Both the position numbers and the translations under genes were made by a program. DNA of 64,000 nucleotides from Pseudoalteromonas shioyasakiensis (GTDB lineage Bacteria > Pseudomonadota > Gammaproteobacteria > Enterobacterales > Alteromonadaceae): contig NZ_CP077770.1 of the NCBI RefSeq assembly GCF_019134595.1, forward strand, positions 454,001 to 518,000. Reading direction: 5' to 3'. The notes under the pieces are model-generated. The model was not told the origin of the DNA and ran no database searches. It worked only from the letters and a program-made list of their open reading frames with translations. Within the stretch, counting starts at the first letter, position 1, and every line of letters starts with the position of its first letter. Shown in pieces: positions 11,082-17,999 of this stretch.

Positions 11082-11166
11082 ATTTCTCACCAAAAGAAAT
11101 TGGTTTAAGTTTCAAGGGGAAAGTAACTAACTTGAAGCTTGTAACTTAAAACTAGTAACTTATTGT

Positions 11167-11249
11167 GTGGCACTAGCTCAGTTGCCAGAACGTTTTACCG
11201 CAACCTTCAAGGTTGTGCGCCAACGGACAAATTACTGACTACTTATAAA
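11167..11249 (+). pseudogene. tRNA-Gly-like degenerate copy 3
   Basis: Starts GTGGCACTAGCTCAGTTG, one change from the functional gene in the acceptor strand. It then has the same foreign insert (CCAGAACGTTTTACCG), the stem CAACC-TTCAA-GGTTG and the tail ending ACTGACTACTTATAAA. It sits 83 bp upstream of the second functional tRNA. Confidence 0.8.
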
Positions 11250-11325
11250 GCGGCACTAGCTCAGTTGGTAGAGCGCAACCTTGCCAAGGTTGAGGTCACG
11301 AGTTCGAGCCTCGTGTGCCGCTCCA
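11250..11325 (+). tRNA. tRNA-Gly (anticodon GCC)
   Basis: Identical by eye to the first copy over 76 nt, with the GCC anticodon, complete T arm and encoded CCA. It lies 244 bp from the previous functional copy. The CCA again opens the hairpin CCAATTTCT/AGAAATTGG (11323-11347). Confidence 0.97.
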
Positions 11326-11410
11326 ATTTCTAACCAAAAGAAATTGGCTTAAGTTTCAAGAAGAAAGTAACTAACTTGAAGCTTGTAACTTAAAACTAGT
11401 AACTTATTGT

Positions 11411-11493
11411 GCGGCACTAGCTCAGTTGCCAGAACGTTTTACCGCAACCTTCAAGGTTGTGCGCCAACGGACAAATTACTGACTACTTATAAA
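11411..11493 (+). pseudogene. tRNA-Gly-like degenerate copy 4
   Basis: Intact GCGGCACTAGCTCAGTTG start, then the shared divergent sequence with stem CAACC-TTCAA-GGTTG and tail GCGCCAACGGACAAATTACTGAC. It is 83 bp before the third functional tRNA. Confidence 0.8.
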
Positions 11494-11569
11494 GCGGCAC
11501 TAGCTCAGTTGGTAGAGCGCAACCTTGCCAAGGTTGAGGTCACGAGTTCGAGCCTCGTGTGCCGCTCCA
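11494..11569 (+). tRNA. tRNA-Gly (anticodon GCC)
   Basis: Third complete 76-nt copy, same sequence by eye as the first two, 244 bp downstream of the second. Encoded CCA at 11567-11569, again followed by the AGAAATTGG hairpin arm at 11583-11591. Confidence 0.97.
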
Positions 11570-11663
11570 ATTTCTCACCAAAAGAAATTGGCTAAGTTTC
11601 AAGAGGAAAGTTGAAAGCTCCAAGCTATTCAAACTTGAATCTTGTAACTAGAAACTTATTTAT

Positions 11664-11744
11664 GCGACACTAGCTCAGTTGCCAGAACGTTTCACCGCAA
11701 CCTTCAGGTTGTGCGACAACGGACAAATCACTGACTACTTAAAA
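11664..11744 (+). pseudogene. tRNA-Gly-like degenerate copy 5
   Basis: The most diverged copy, 81 bp. It starts GCGACACTAGCTCAGTTG, keeps the stem as CAACC-TTCA-GGTTG, and has GCGACAACGGACAAATCACTGAC as tail. The stem stays paired although the loop differs from the other copies. Confidence 0.78.
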
Positions 11745-11820
11745 GCGGCACTAGCTCAGTTGGTAGAGCGCAACCTTGCCAAGGTTGAGGTCACGAGTTC
11801 GAGCCTCGTGTGCCGCTCCA
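11745..11820 (+). tRNA. tRNA-Gly (anticodon GCC)
   Basis: Fourth complete 76-nt copy with GCC anticodon and encoded CCA. Unlike the other three it is not followed by the CCAATTTCT/AGAAATTGG hairpin. No clear intrinsic terminator is visible before the heptamer array at 11877. Confidence 0.97.
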
Positions 11821-11876
11821 ATCTCTAAAAAATCCCAAAAACACTTTCTTAAATAATTTAGTTAATACCAAGTTTT

Positions 11877-12020
11877 GCTTACAGCTTACAGCTTACAGCT
11901 TACAGCTTACAGCTTACAGCTTACAGCTTACAGCTTACAGCTTACAGCTTACAGCTTACAGCTTACAGCTTACAGCTTACAGCTTACAGCTTACAGCTTA
12001 TAGCTTATAGCTTATAGCTA
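11877..12020. repeat. Heptamer tandem array, unit GCTTACA, 20 copies
   Basis: Seventeen perfect GCTTACA units (11877-11995), then three GCTTATA variants (11996-12016) and a partial GCTA. The variation is confined to the right end. It lies between the tRNA-Gly array and the 3' end of yjbQ. Long open frames through it are artefacts of a 7-bp unit without stop codons. Confidence 0.98.
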
Positions 12021-12023
12021 GTT

Positions 12024-12449
12024 TTAGATCTGGCCTTGAACCGTCGCGACAATACGTCTAGCGCCACCATGATCTCGGTGTTCACCTAAATAGATACCTT
12101 GCCAAGTACCTAGCATTAAACGGCCTTGGTTAATTGGAATAGTGAGTTCAGCACCTAGCGTACTGCTTTTTATGTGGGCTGGCATGTCGTCATCACCTTC
12201 ATAATCATGGCGGTAATAACTTTGTCGTTCTGGCACAAAATGATTAAAGTGACTTTCCATATCCATTCTTACTGTAGGATCTGCATTTTCGTTAATAGTT
12301 AAGCTTGCAGAAGTGTGTTGAATGAATAGGTGTAATAAGCCGACTTTGTATTGTGCTATTTCAGGAAGTTGACGAAGTAGCTCGTCATCAATGATGTGAA
12401 AGCCTCGTGAGCGAGGCTTCAATTGAATGGTTTTTTGCTGCCAGCTCAT
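12024..12449 (-). CDS. yjbQ: YjbQ family protein (UPF0047, secondary thiamine-phosphate synthase type)
   Basis: A 141-residue single-domain protein. The conserved blocks are [18 protein letters not shown], a His/Asp-rich middle ([20 protein letters not shown]), and [19 protein letters not shown] at the C-terminus. Family members are annotated as secondary thiamine-phosphate synthases because E. coli YjbQ can replace ThiE weakly when overproduced; the true role is unsettled. It overlaps the cheX stop by 4 bp, so the two are probably cotranslated. The stop codon lies 4 bp from the heptamer array. Confidence 0.92.
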   Translation of the reverse strand: MSWQQKTIQLKPRSRGFHIIDDELLRQLPEIAQYKVGLLHLFIQHTSASLTINENADPTVRMDMESHFNHFVPERQSYYRHDYEGDDDMPAHIKSSTLGAELTIPINQGRLMLGTWQGIYLGEHRDHGGARRIVATVQGQI

Positions 12450-12913
12450 AGTTTATCAAAGCTAACTTCAATATTGGCGTTACCATCAGCAGACGTGAAT
12501 GGAATTAACACCTTGGCGCCTTCACATTTATGTGCAATTGTATGTCCCTTACCAGACACTACAACTGGTGTTGCCATATCAAACTCATAGCCTTTTTCGC
12601 CAAGTAGGTTTTTAGCGCCACCTGTTACCATGTTAGTAATTTCACCTACCATGTCGGTTACTTCTTCGTTCACCGTATCAGGGCGTTCACCTAGCATTCT
12701 TTCCATAATCGTCAGTGCTAAATTTTCATCAAAGGTGATTGAAAGTGAACCTTTAGTTTGTGGGCCAACCATACCAATCAAACCTGATACATCGCCACGG
12801 GCTAGTTCGTCTTTCTTTAAACTAGGTTTGCCCGGCTTTAATTCTGTTTGAGCCATAGTGCTCAATACATTTAATAATGATGATAAAAAAGGGTTGATGA
12901 ACTCCACATTCAT
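12446..12913 (-). CDS. cheX: CheX-type CheY-P phosphatase
   Basis: A 155-residue CheC/CheX/FliY-family domain. The phosphatase signature is present: [10 protein letters not shown] gives the E-x2-N pair, and a Pro (ATPVVV) follows about 22 residues after the Asn. Such proteins dephosphorylate CheY-P or related receiver domains in the cytosol. No other chemotaxis gene lies in the window, so its partner is elsewhere. It shares a 4-bp overlap with yjbQ. Confidence 0.88.
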   Translation of the reverse strand: MNVEFINPFLSSLLNVLSTMAQTELKPGKPSLKKDELARGDVSGLIGMVGPQTKGSLSITFDENLALTIMERMLGERPDTVNEEVTDMVGEITNMVTGGAKNLLGEKGYEFDMATPVVVSGKGHTIAHKCEGAKVLIPFTSADGNANIEVSFDKL

Positions 12914-12986
12914 TATTTATTTTCCCTTAGGTTTCGAAATGCCGTTAATCATACTTTAAGTGTAGTGGTTGTTTCAAACACCGCAC

Positions 12987-13421
12987 TTATTCTTTGCATT
13001 TTTCGCATTTACCGTGCGCTTCAATTGTTTGTCCTGAGACAATAAACCCACTTTCTGCCGCTAAGTTATTAAGTTCATGAGAAATTACTGTTGAATGTAA
13101 TTCTTTTACATAACCACAGCTGTCACAAATTAATAACTGTACAGGGTGAATGTGATCAAAATGATGGCACAACATAAATGAGTTGGTGCTTTCAATTTTA
13201 TGAATAAAGCCAAGTTCCGATAAGAAATCGAGCGCTCGATAAATAGTGGCCGGTTTTGCGCCTGACTCAGTTAATTTGAGTTGTTCTAATAGGTCATAAG
13301 CACCCACACCACCTTGCGCACTAGCTAACAGGCGGAATACTTTTTCACGGATAGGTGTGAAACGTGCACCACGATTATCGCATACTTGTTTTGCTTTACT
13401 GACGAGTGATTCTATATTCAT
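12987..13421 (-). CDS. zur: Zinc uptake regulator Zur (Fur family)
   Basis: A 144-residue Fur-family repressor. The N-terminal winged helix contains RFTPIREKVFRLL and KPATIYRALDFL. The dimerisation half has HHFDHIHPVQLLICDSCG, and a terminal CEKC supplies the second Cys pair of the structural zinc site. The short HHFDHIHP region and C-terminal CxxC fit Zur better than Fur or PerR. It should repress zinc-uptake genes when zinc is sufficient. It is divergent from marC; I could not identify a confident Zur box. Confidence 0.88.
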   Translation of the reverse strand: MNIESLVSKAKQVCDNRGARFTPIREKVFRLLASAQGGVGAYDLLEQLKLTESGAKPATIYRALDFLSELGFIHKIESTNSFMLCHHFDHIHPVQLLICDSCGYVKELHSTVISHELNNLAAESGFIVSGQTIEAHGKCEKCKE

Positions 13422-13515
13422 CTTCTCTTATCCTTACGCTACCGTGATATACTAACATACTGTATTGTAGTTGCAGTGTTTTTATTCGCTAACACGTTTT
13501 CAGGGAGTTTTCTTA

Positions 13516-14136
13516 ATGAGTGAATTGCTAGCTGCATTCATTTTCTTTTTTGCCGTCATTGATCCTATCGGGACCGTGCCTGTTTTTATTGCTGTTACAC
13601 GCTGGGATGACGCCAAATTTAAGCGCAAAGTTGCATTAAAAGCGGTTGGTGTTTCGGCATTAGTGCTATTATTTTTTGTTGTTGCGGGCGAGTTACTTTT
13701 AAACGCGATCAATATTCCACTTTCGGCATTTCAGATTGCCGGAGGTATCGTTTTATTACTTTTTGCTTTGTCGATGATCTTCGGTGAAAGTAAACCAGAA
13801 ACTGAGATCAAAAGTGTTCGAGATAGCACCGAAACCGCTATTTTCCCTTTGGCGATTCCTTCTATTGCCAGCCCCGGTGCCATGCTTGGTGCAGTACTGA
13901 TGACTCGAAATACCGAATACACTTGGTATGAGCAACTTATAACCTCATCAATTATGCTTTCTGTACTAGTCATCGTACTGTTTTTATTACTGCTTGCCAC
14001 GCATGTACATAAGTTAATTGGCGATAGTGGCGCAAGTATTATCAGTCGGGTGATGGGCTTAATTTTATCGTCAGTGGCGGTGACTAATATCTTAGGCGGT
14101 ATCGCTCACTACTTTGGTTTGAGTGTTGTCGGCTAG
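13516..14136 (+). CDS. MarC/YhgN family integral membrane protein
   Basis: A 206-residue polytopic protein with about six hydrophobic segments. The N-terminal FAVIDPIGTVPVFIAVT and the mid-protein FPLAIPSIASPGAM are the MarC-family signatures. Function is unknown; an antibiotic-resistance role once suggested for MarC was withdrawn. The frame opens at 13471, but the ATG at 13516 has CAGGGAG upstream and starts directly in the first membrane helix. Confidence 0.9.
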   Translation: MSELLAAFIFFFAVIDPIGTVPVFIAVTRWDDAKFKRKVALKAVGVSALVLLFFVVAGELLLNAINIPLSAFQIAGGIVLLLFALSMIFGESKPETEIKSVRDSTETAIFPLAIPSIASPGAMLGAVLMTRNTEYTWYEQLITSSIMLSVLVIVLFLLLLATHVHKLIGDSGASIISRVMGLILSSVAVTNILGGIAHYFGLSVVG

Positions 14137-14234
14137 TTTTGATTTAAAGTGCATTTTCAGTGATTTAAACTTTGAATAATTGCCTTCTTTTATCTAACTT
14201 TAAAGAAGGCAATATAAAATTTAAGGAACAAAGA

Positions 14235-14714
14235 ATGCTAATCAAAAATGTCGTCTTATCTGTTTTTCTGATTTTTAGTTTAGGTGCTTGCATGGAGCCG
14301 ACCTATGATAGTGGTAAGCTAAAAGTCATTGAAGTAACAGACCATGAGTTTAAAATTAATGGTGAAAGCGCAGTAACCGTAATTGTTGGTCATGCCAATG
14401 TAGCGGAATACAGCTTTTCACTTCGTAAAAGTGATTTAAAGAAAGGCACGCTCCTGCAGTCTGTGTCTGACAGTAATCCAAATGTACGTGCTGATGGTAC
14501 CTTCTTTAGTGAATATTATGTGCAATCAAAAGATCATGATACGCGTGCATCAATTGAAATTGTAGAAATGGACCCTGTTGAGAAAGTAGCACGAATTGCA
14601 GTGGGTGCTAAGTTAGTTAACCTGAAAAACGAGGACTACAAAGAGCTTGAAATTACGATTTTGGAGCTTACGGGCCAAAACCTTGAACACCTTCTTAGTA
14701 AAGTAAAAATGTAG
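14235..14714 (+). CDS. Putative lipoprotein of unknown function
   Basis: A 159-residue protein I do not recognise. The N-terminus MLIKNVVLSVFLIFSLGAC is a clear lipoprotein signal, with the acylated Cys at residue 19 and Met next. The mature part is a charged, beta-rich domain of about 140 residues. AAGGA lies 8-12 bp before the ATG at 14235; the frame extends back to 14172 but without a signal peptide at its start. Probably monocistronic. Confidence 0.8.
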   Translation: MLIKNVVLSVFLIFSLGACMEPTYDSGKLKVIEVTDHEFKINGESAVTVIVGHANVAEYSFSLRKSDLKKGTLLQSVSDSNPNVRADGTFFSEYYVQSKDHDTRASIEIVEMDPVEKVARIAVGAKLVNLKNEDYKELEITILELTGQNLEHLLSKVKM

Positions 14715-14739
14715 TCTTAGCATTTTACCTTATTCGTCA

Positions 14740-14766
14740 AAGAAGTGAGATTGCAGTACACTTCTT
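14740..14766 (+). terminator. Possible terminator after the lipoprotein gene
   Basis: An 8-bp stem AAGAAGTG/CACTTCTT with an 11-nt loop, followed by the pyrimidine tail CGCCTCTTTTC. AT-rich stem and weak tail make this tentative. Confidence 0.4.
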
Positions 14767-14820
14767 CGCCTCTTTTCATCATCTGATCTTCGATTAAGCC
14801 ATGCCGCGAGCCAGCTTCGG

Positions 14821-14829
14821 TGGTATAAT
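14821..14829 (+). promoter_or_regulatory. Extended -10 promoter of dusA
   Basis: TGGTATAAT is an extended -10 (TGn plus consensus TATAAT at 14824-14829). No good -35 is visible, as often with extended -10 promoters. The transcript would have a leader of about 115 nt containing the short inverted repeat ATACC/GGTAT. Confidence 0.6.
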
Positions 14830-14950
14830 GGTCGCAATTTTTCATTTCGGTGCATACCTAAAGGGTATGTGTCATCGCTATATTAAGCGTTAATCGTATT
14901 AGGTAATTTAAGTTGCAAGTAAATGCATTGATCTTTAAAGGGGCCATGTT

Positions 14951-15928
14951 ATGAGCACAACGACATTAAACCGCCGTTTTTCCGTGGCACCCATGTTAGA
15001 TTGGACTGATCGTCATTGTCGAACCTTTCACCGCAAAATGACTAAGCATGCTGTGCTTTACACTGAGATGGTGACAACCGGCGCTATTTTATTTGGTAAA
15101 GGCGATTACTTACACTTTAATGAGCATGAAGGGCCAGTGGCACTGCAACTTGGTGGTTCAGATCCTGAAGCGTTGGCTAAGTGTGCAAAGTTAGCCGCAG
15201 AGCGTGGCTATAATGAAGTAAATTTAAATGTCGGCTGTCCGTCTGATCGTGTGCAAAATGGTCGTTTTGGTGCTTGTTTAATGGCTGAGCCTAAACTGGT
15301 TGCTGACTGCGTTGCTGCAATGAAAGCCGAAGTGACTATTCCTGTTACTGTTAAAACGCGCATTGGTATTGATGAGCAAGACTCGTATGAGTTTTTATGT
15401 GCTTTAATTGAAGCGAGTCATGATGTTGGCTGTGATGACTTTATTATTCATGCGCGTAAAGCGTGGTTAAATGGCTTAAGCCCAAAAGAGAATCGTGAGA
15501 TCCCACCTCTTGATTACCCGCGGGTTTACCAGTTGAAAAAAGATTATCCGCAACTTCACTTAAGCTTAAATGGTGGCGTGAAAACAATTGCTGATAGCGT
15601 AGCTCACCTTGATTATGTTGATGGCATTATGATTGGTCGTGAGGCGTATAGTAATCCGTTTATTTTGTCTGAGGTCGACGAAAACATTTATGGTGATGAA
15701 GCCTTTACGCTAAGTCGTCATCAGGTTGTGCGCTCGATGTATGACTATATTGAAGATGAAATGAGCAAAGGCGCTAACTTTTGGCATATTGCTCGCCATA
15801 TGTTGGGGATTTTTCAAGGCCAACCTGGTGCGCGTGGTTTTAGACGCCATCTCTCAGAAAAAGGCCATGGTAAAGCGGCCGATTTATCTGTTATGGATAA
15901 AGCCTTAAGTTTTGTCCCAGAAGCCTAA
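14951..15928 (+). CDS. dusA: tRNA-dihydrouridine synthase A
   Basis: A 325-residue FMN enzyme reducing uridines in the tRNA D loop (U20/U20a for DusA). [17 protein letters not shown] at the N-terminus, [19 protein letters not shown] with the catalytic Cys, and [10 protein letters not shown] then [13 protein letters not shown] for FMN phosphate binding are all present. The [14 protein letters not shown] block is characteristic of DusA rather than DusB or DusC. A C-terminal helical domain completes the usual length. Single gene, closed by the terminator at 15955. Confidence 0.96.
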   Translation: MSTTTLNRRFSVAPMLDWTDRHCRTFHRKMTKHAVLYTEMVTTGAILFGKGDYLHFNEHEGPVALQLGGSDPEALAKCAKLAAERGYNEVNLNVGCPSDRVQNGRFGACLMAEPKLVADCVAAMKAEVTIPVTVKTRIGIDEQDSYEFLCALIEASHDVGCDDFIIHARKAWLNGLSPKENREIPPLDYPRVYQLKKDYPQLHLSLNGGVKTIADSVAHLDYVDGIMIGREAYSNPFILSEVDENIYGDEAFTLSRHQVVRSMYDYIEDEMSKGANFWHIARHMLGIFQGQPGARGFRRHLSEKGHGKAADLSVMDKALSFVPEA

Positions 15929-15954
15929 TCACAAAGCCTATTAAAAAAGCCTAT

Positions 15955-15982
15955 TAAAAAGCCACATTTTGTGGCTTTTTTT
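15955..15982 (+). terminator. Intrinsic terminator after dusA
   Basis: AAAAAGCCAC, loop ATTTT, GTGGCTTTTTTT: a strong stem followed by seven T residues. The flanking A-run makes it usable on the other strand too. From here to 16117 is AT-rich DNA with no gene. Confidence 0.92.
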
Positions 15983-16117
15983 GATCCTAAAATTTAGTGA
16001 AAAAGTTAATTTTTTAGTCAAATTAGTTATTTTTCATTCAGTCACTAGTCAGCCTAAATCTAAATTTAATTGACTCAACTTATTGTATATAAATGATAAT
16101 TTTAATTTATTCGTTAG

Positions 16118-16133
16118 TTGGCACAAGAATTGG
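16118..16133 (+). promoter_or_regulatory. Sigma-54 (-24/-12) promoter of pspA
   Basis: TTGGCAC at 16118-16124 followed by TTGG at 16130-16133. The first G of the GG pair is exactly 12 bp from the first G of the -12 element, the strict sigma-54 spacing, though -12 reads GG instead of GC. It lies about 45 bp before the pspA ATG. In Enterobacteria pspA is driven by sigma-54 with PspF; no pspF lies next to it here. Confidence 0.75.
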
Positions 16134-16176
16134 AATCTCCTAGCTGTATTAACCCAATAATCAACAGGAGAGTCAC

Positions 16177-16851
16177 ATGGGTGTATTAAATCGCGTAAAT
16201 GACATTATTCAGGCAAACCTTTCTGCAGCATTAGACAAAGCTGAAGATCCTGAAAAGTTACTTAATCTACTCGTGCAAGAAATGCAGGATGCACTGACTG
16301 AATGCCGTGCAACTGCTGCGACATTTTTAACGCAAGAAAAGCAAATGAAGCGTGAAATTGCAGCGAAACAAGCGAAAGTAGCTGACTGGCAAGCGAAAGC
16401 AGAAAAAGCGTTGAGTAAAGATCGTGATGATCTTGCCAAAGCAGCATTAGTTGAAAAGCAGCGTTTAACGACAGAAATCGAAGCGCAACAAGCTGAAATG
16501 GATAAAGTGGCAGAGTCACTCGCTAAATTGACAGAAGATTGTCAGCGTTTACAAAACAAGCTTGCAGATGCAAAAGCCAAACAGCTGACTTACATGCAAA
16601 AAGAACGCGTTGTTACAGCACGCTTAAAAGTAAAAGAGCAGCTGCATAGCAGTAAAGTTGAAGATGCATTAGCGCGTTTTGACTACTTAGAGCAGCGCGT
16701 TGAAAACATTGAGTCGCAAGTTGAAGCGTATGAACTGACACAAAGTGATGCTGCAAATTCAACAGCAGCACAAATCGCTGCCCTTGAAAAAGATGAAGCA
16801 ATCGATAAAGAGCTTGCTGACTTGAAAGCAACGATGAAGCAGTCGGCTTAG
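16177..16851 (+). CDS. pspA: Phage shock protein A (PspA/IM30)
   Basis: A 224-residue, almost wholly helical coiled-coil protein of the PspA/IM30/ESCRT-III family. It starts with the membrane-binding helix (MGVLNRVNDIIQANLSAALDK) and continues with EDPEKLLNLLVQEM and the family's RATAATFL region. It binds stressed inner membrane and stabilises it; in E. coli it also inhibits PspF. AACAGGAGA lies before the ATG. First gene of a pspA-pspC-membrane protein operon from a sigma-54-like promoter. Confidence 0.95.
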   Translation: MGVLNRVNDIIQANLSAALDKAEDPEKLLNLLVQEMQDALTECRATAATFLTQEKQMKREIAAKQAKVADWQAKAEKALSKDRDDLAKAALVEKQRLTTEIEAQQAEMDKVAESLAKLTEDCQRLQNKLADAKAKQLTYMQKERVVTARLKVKEQLHSSKVEDALARFDYLEQRVENIESQVEAYELTQSDAANSTAAQIAALEKDEAIDKELADLKATMKQSA

Positions 16852-16858
16852 GAGGTTA

Positions 16859-17068
16859 ATGATGAATACTTATCACACATCGACTCGTTGGTACCGTGAT
16901 CTAAGTAACAAAAAGATCTCGGGTGTGTGTAGCGGACTCGCTGCGCGCTTGGGCTTCCCTGTATGGTCAACACGTTTGGTAATGATCATATTACTTATTC
17001 AAATGCCGCTGTTAATAGGCGTGGGTTATTTAGTGGCTCATTGCACTTTACCAGTGAAAGGTTACTAG
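16859..17068 (+). CDS. pspC: PspC-domain membrane protein
   Basis: A 69-residue protein with a single PspC domain: the family signature ISGVCSGLAARLGFPVW, then one strongly hydrophobic helix. E. coli PspC senses membrane stress and recruits PspA. This version lacks the longer C-terminal leucine-zipper region. Two adjacent ATGs exist (16859 and 16862). GGAGG at 16851-16855, overlapping the pspA stop, is better spaced for the second. No pspB is present. Confidence 0.9.
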   Translation: MMNTYHTSTRWYRDLSNKKISGVCSGLAARLGFPVWSTRLVMIILLIQMPLLIGVGYLVAHCTLPVKGY

Positions 17069-17077
17069 GAGTAGAGC

Positions 17078-17404
17078 ATGAAAACGTTAGCTATCATCAT
17101 TTTGGCAATGTTATTACTATGCACTGATGCGGTTTCATTTGTATCGTTTGACTCATGGCAGTTGCCTTTATCAATTGCTGATATGAGTTGGGCTGGGCTT
17201 GAAGTCATCGGTGCAATAGTGGCAGTCATTGCCGTCGTTGCAGGTGTGGCGTTATTTACTATTGGCCTACTTGGCGCAGGTGTTGTTGCTTTGATTGGTG
17301 TTGTGCTTGCGTTTTTATTTGGCTCAGTAATGATTGCATGGCCACTTTTACTTATCGCAGCATTATGCTGGTTGATTGCCGATAACAAAAAATCGCCAGC
17401 TTAA
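17078..17404 (+). CDS. Small hydrophobic membrane protein in the psp operon
   Basis: A 108-residue protein I do not recognise. The N-terminal hydrophobic segment is probably a membrane anchor or signal. From about residue 40 there are two long Gly/Ala/Val-rich helices with a short polar C-terminus (DNKKSPA). It starts 9 bp after pspC with AGGAGTAGAGC ahead, so it is almost certainly cotranscribed with pspA and pspC and may take the place of PspB or PspD. That role is an inference from position only. Confidence 0.8.
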   Translation: MKTLAIIILAMLLLCTDAVSFVSFDSWQLPLSIADMSWAGLEVIGAIVAVIAVVAGVALFTIGLLGAGVVALIGVVLAFLFGSVMIAWPLLLIAALCWLIADNKKSPA

Positions 17405-17484
17405 GGTACGAATAAACTGCCTTAATACATAAAATATGCTAAATTTAGCGGGTAAGTTAATGTCTTAACAAGGATTAAAACATA

Positions 17485-17991
17485 ATGAAACTGTGGCCCG
17501 CACTCTCTTTTTTTACCGCAAGTTTAGTCTTTAGTACTTTTTCATCTGCCCATAGTGGCCATGACCATAGCGATGTTGCCGAAGTAACCGTAAGCAACGC
17601 GCAGGTACGTGAATTTTTACCAGCCAGTAAAGCCAGTGTGGCTTATTTAACTATTACCAACCCAAGTGAGCATGCAACAGTGTTAACTAAAGCTGAGCTT
17701 GATGGTTTAGGACGCGTTGAAATTCATCAGCATACTCATGTTGATGGCATGATGAAAATGGAGCAGGTTTTATCATTAAAAATTGATGGTCACAGCAGTG
17801 TTGAGTTTAAACCAGGTGGTTATCACTTAATGGTGTTTGAACCTGAAGATCAGTTAAAAGCAGGGCAAGAGCGCAAACTCACGCTATATTTTAATGATGG
17901 CAATCGCGTTTTTACTCAAGCTAAAGTTGTGTCTTTACAAGAAATGTCTGAACAGGCATCACAAAAAAGTAAAGAGCACTCACATCACTAG
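17485..17991 (+). CDS. Periplasmic copper chaperone, PCu(A)C family
   Basis: A 168-residue exported protein. A signal peptide ends near residue 22, followed by a His-rich start (HSGHDHSD), the PCu(A)C cupredoxin-like domain, and a His-rich tail (EHSHH). The copper motif H-M-x10-M-x21-H-x-M is represented by EIHQHTHVDGMMKM and the later GGYHLMVF. Members deliver Cu(I) to the CuA or CuB site of cytochrome oxidases. Followed 8 bp later by the DUF2333 gene. Confidence 0.9.
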   Translation: MKLWPALSFFTASLVFSTFSSAHSGHDHSDVAEVTVSNAQVREFLPASKASVAYLTITNPSEHATVLTKAELDGLGRVEIHQHTHVDGMMKMEQVLSLKIDGHSSVEFKPGGYHLMVFEPEDQLKAGQERKLTLYFNDGNRVFTQAKVVSLQEMSEQASQKSKEHSHH

Positions 17992-17999
17992 GAGATATT

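Larger units (their letters stand above)
11006..11744 (+). repeat. Tandem tRNA-Gly cassette, unit about 244 bp, three copies
   Basis: Each unit is a functional tRNA-Gly, a CCA-overlapping hairpin, a spacer and a degenerate tRNA-like copy. Units start at 11006, 11250 and 11494; the third is about 251 bp. The spacers contain 7-bp phased sequence. At 11131-11165 and 11375-11409 the heptads are CTTGAAG, CTTGTAA, CTTAAAA, CTAGTAA, CTTATTG. At 11634-11661 they are CTTGAAT, CTTGTAA, CTAGAAA, CTTATTT. The near-identity of units 1 and 2 points to recent duplication or gene conversion. Confidence 0.9.

Noticed and set aside
11407..11595. 62-residue open frame across the tRNA-Gly array
   Set aside because: It spans a degenerate tRNA-like copy and a functional tRNA gene; structural RNA, not coding.
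11810..12010. 66-residue plus-strand open frame with repeating SLQLTAY
   Set aside because: It starts inside the last tRNA-Gly and then reads the GCTTACA array; an artefact of the repeat.
10840..12020. Possible CRISPR array
   Set aside because: Repeats are tRNA genes and tRNA-derived copies of 76-83 bp, and the heptamers have no spacers; there are no cas genes in the window.
13422..13515. Zur box in the zur-marC intergenic region
   Set aside because: GATATACTAACATACTGTAT is AT-rich and loosely palindromic but does not match the Zur consensus closely enough.
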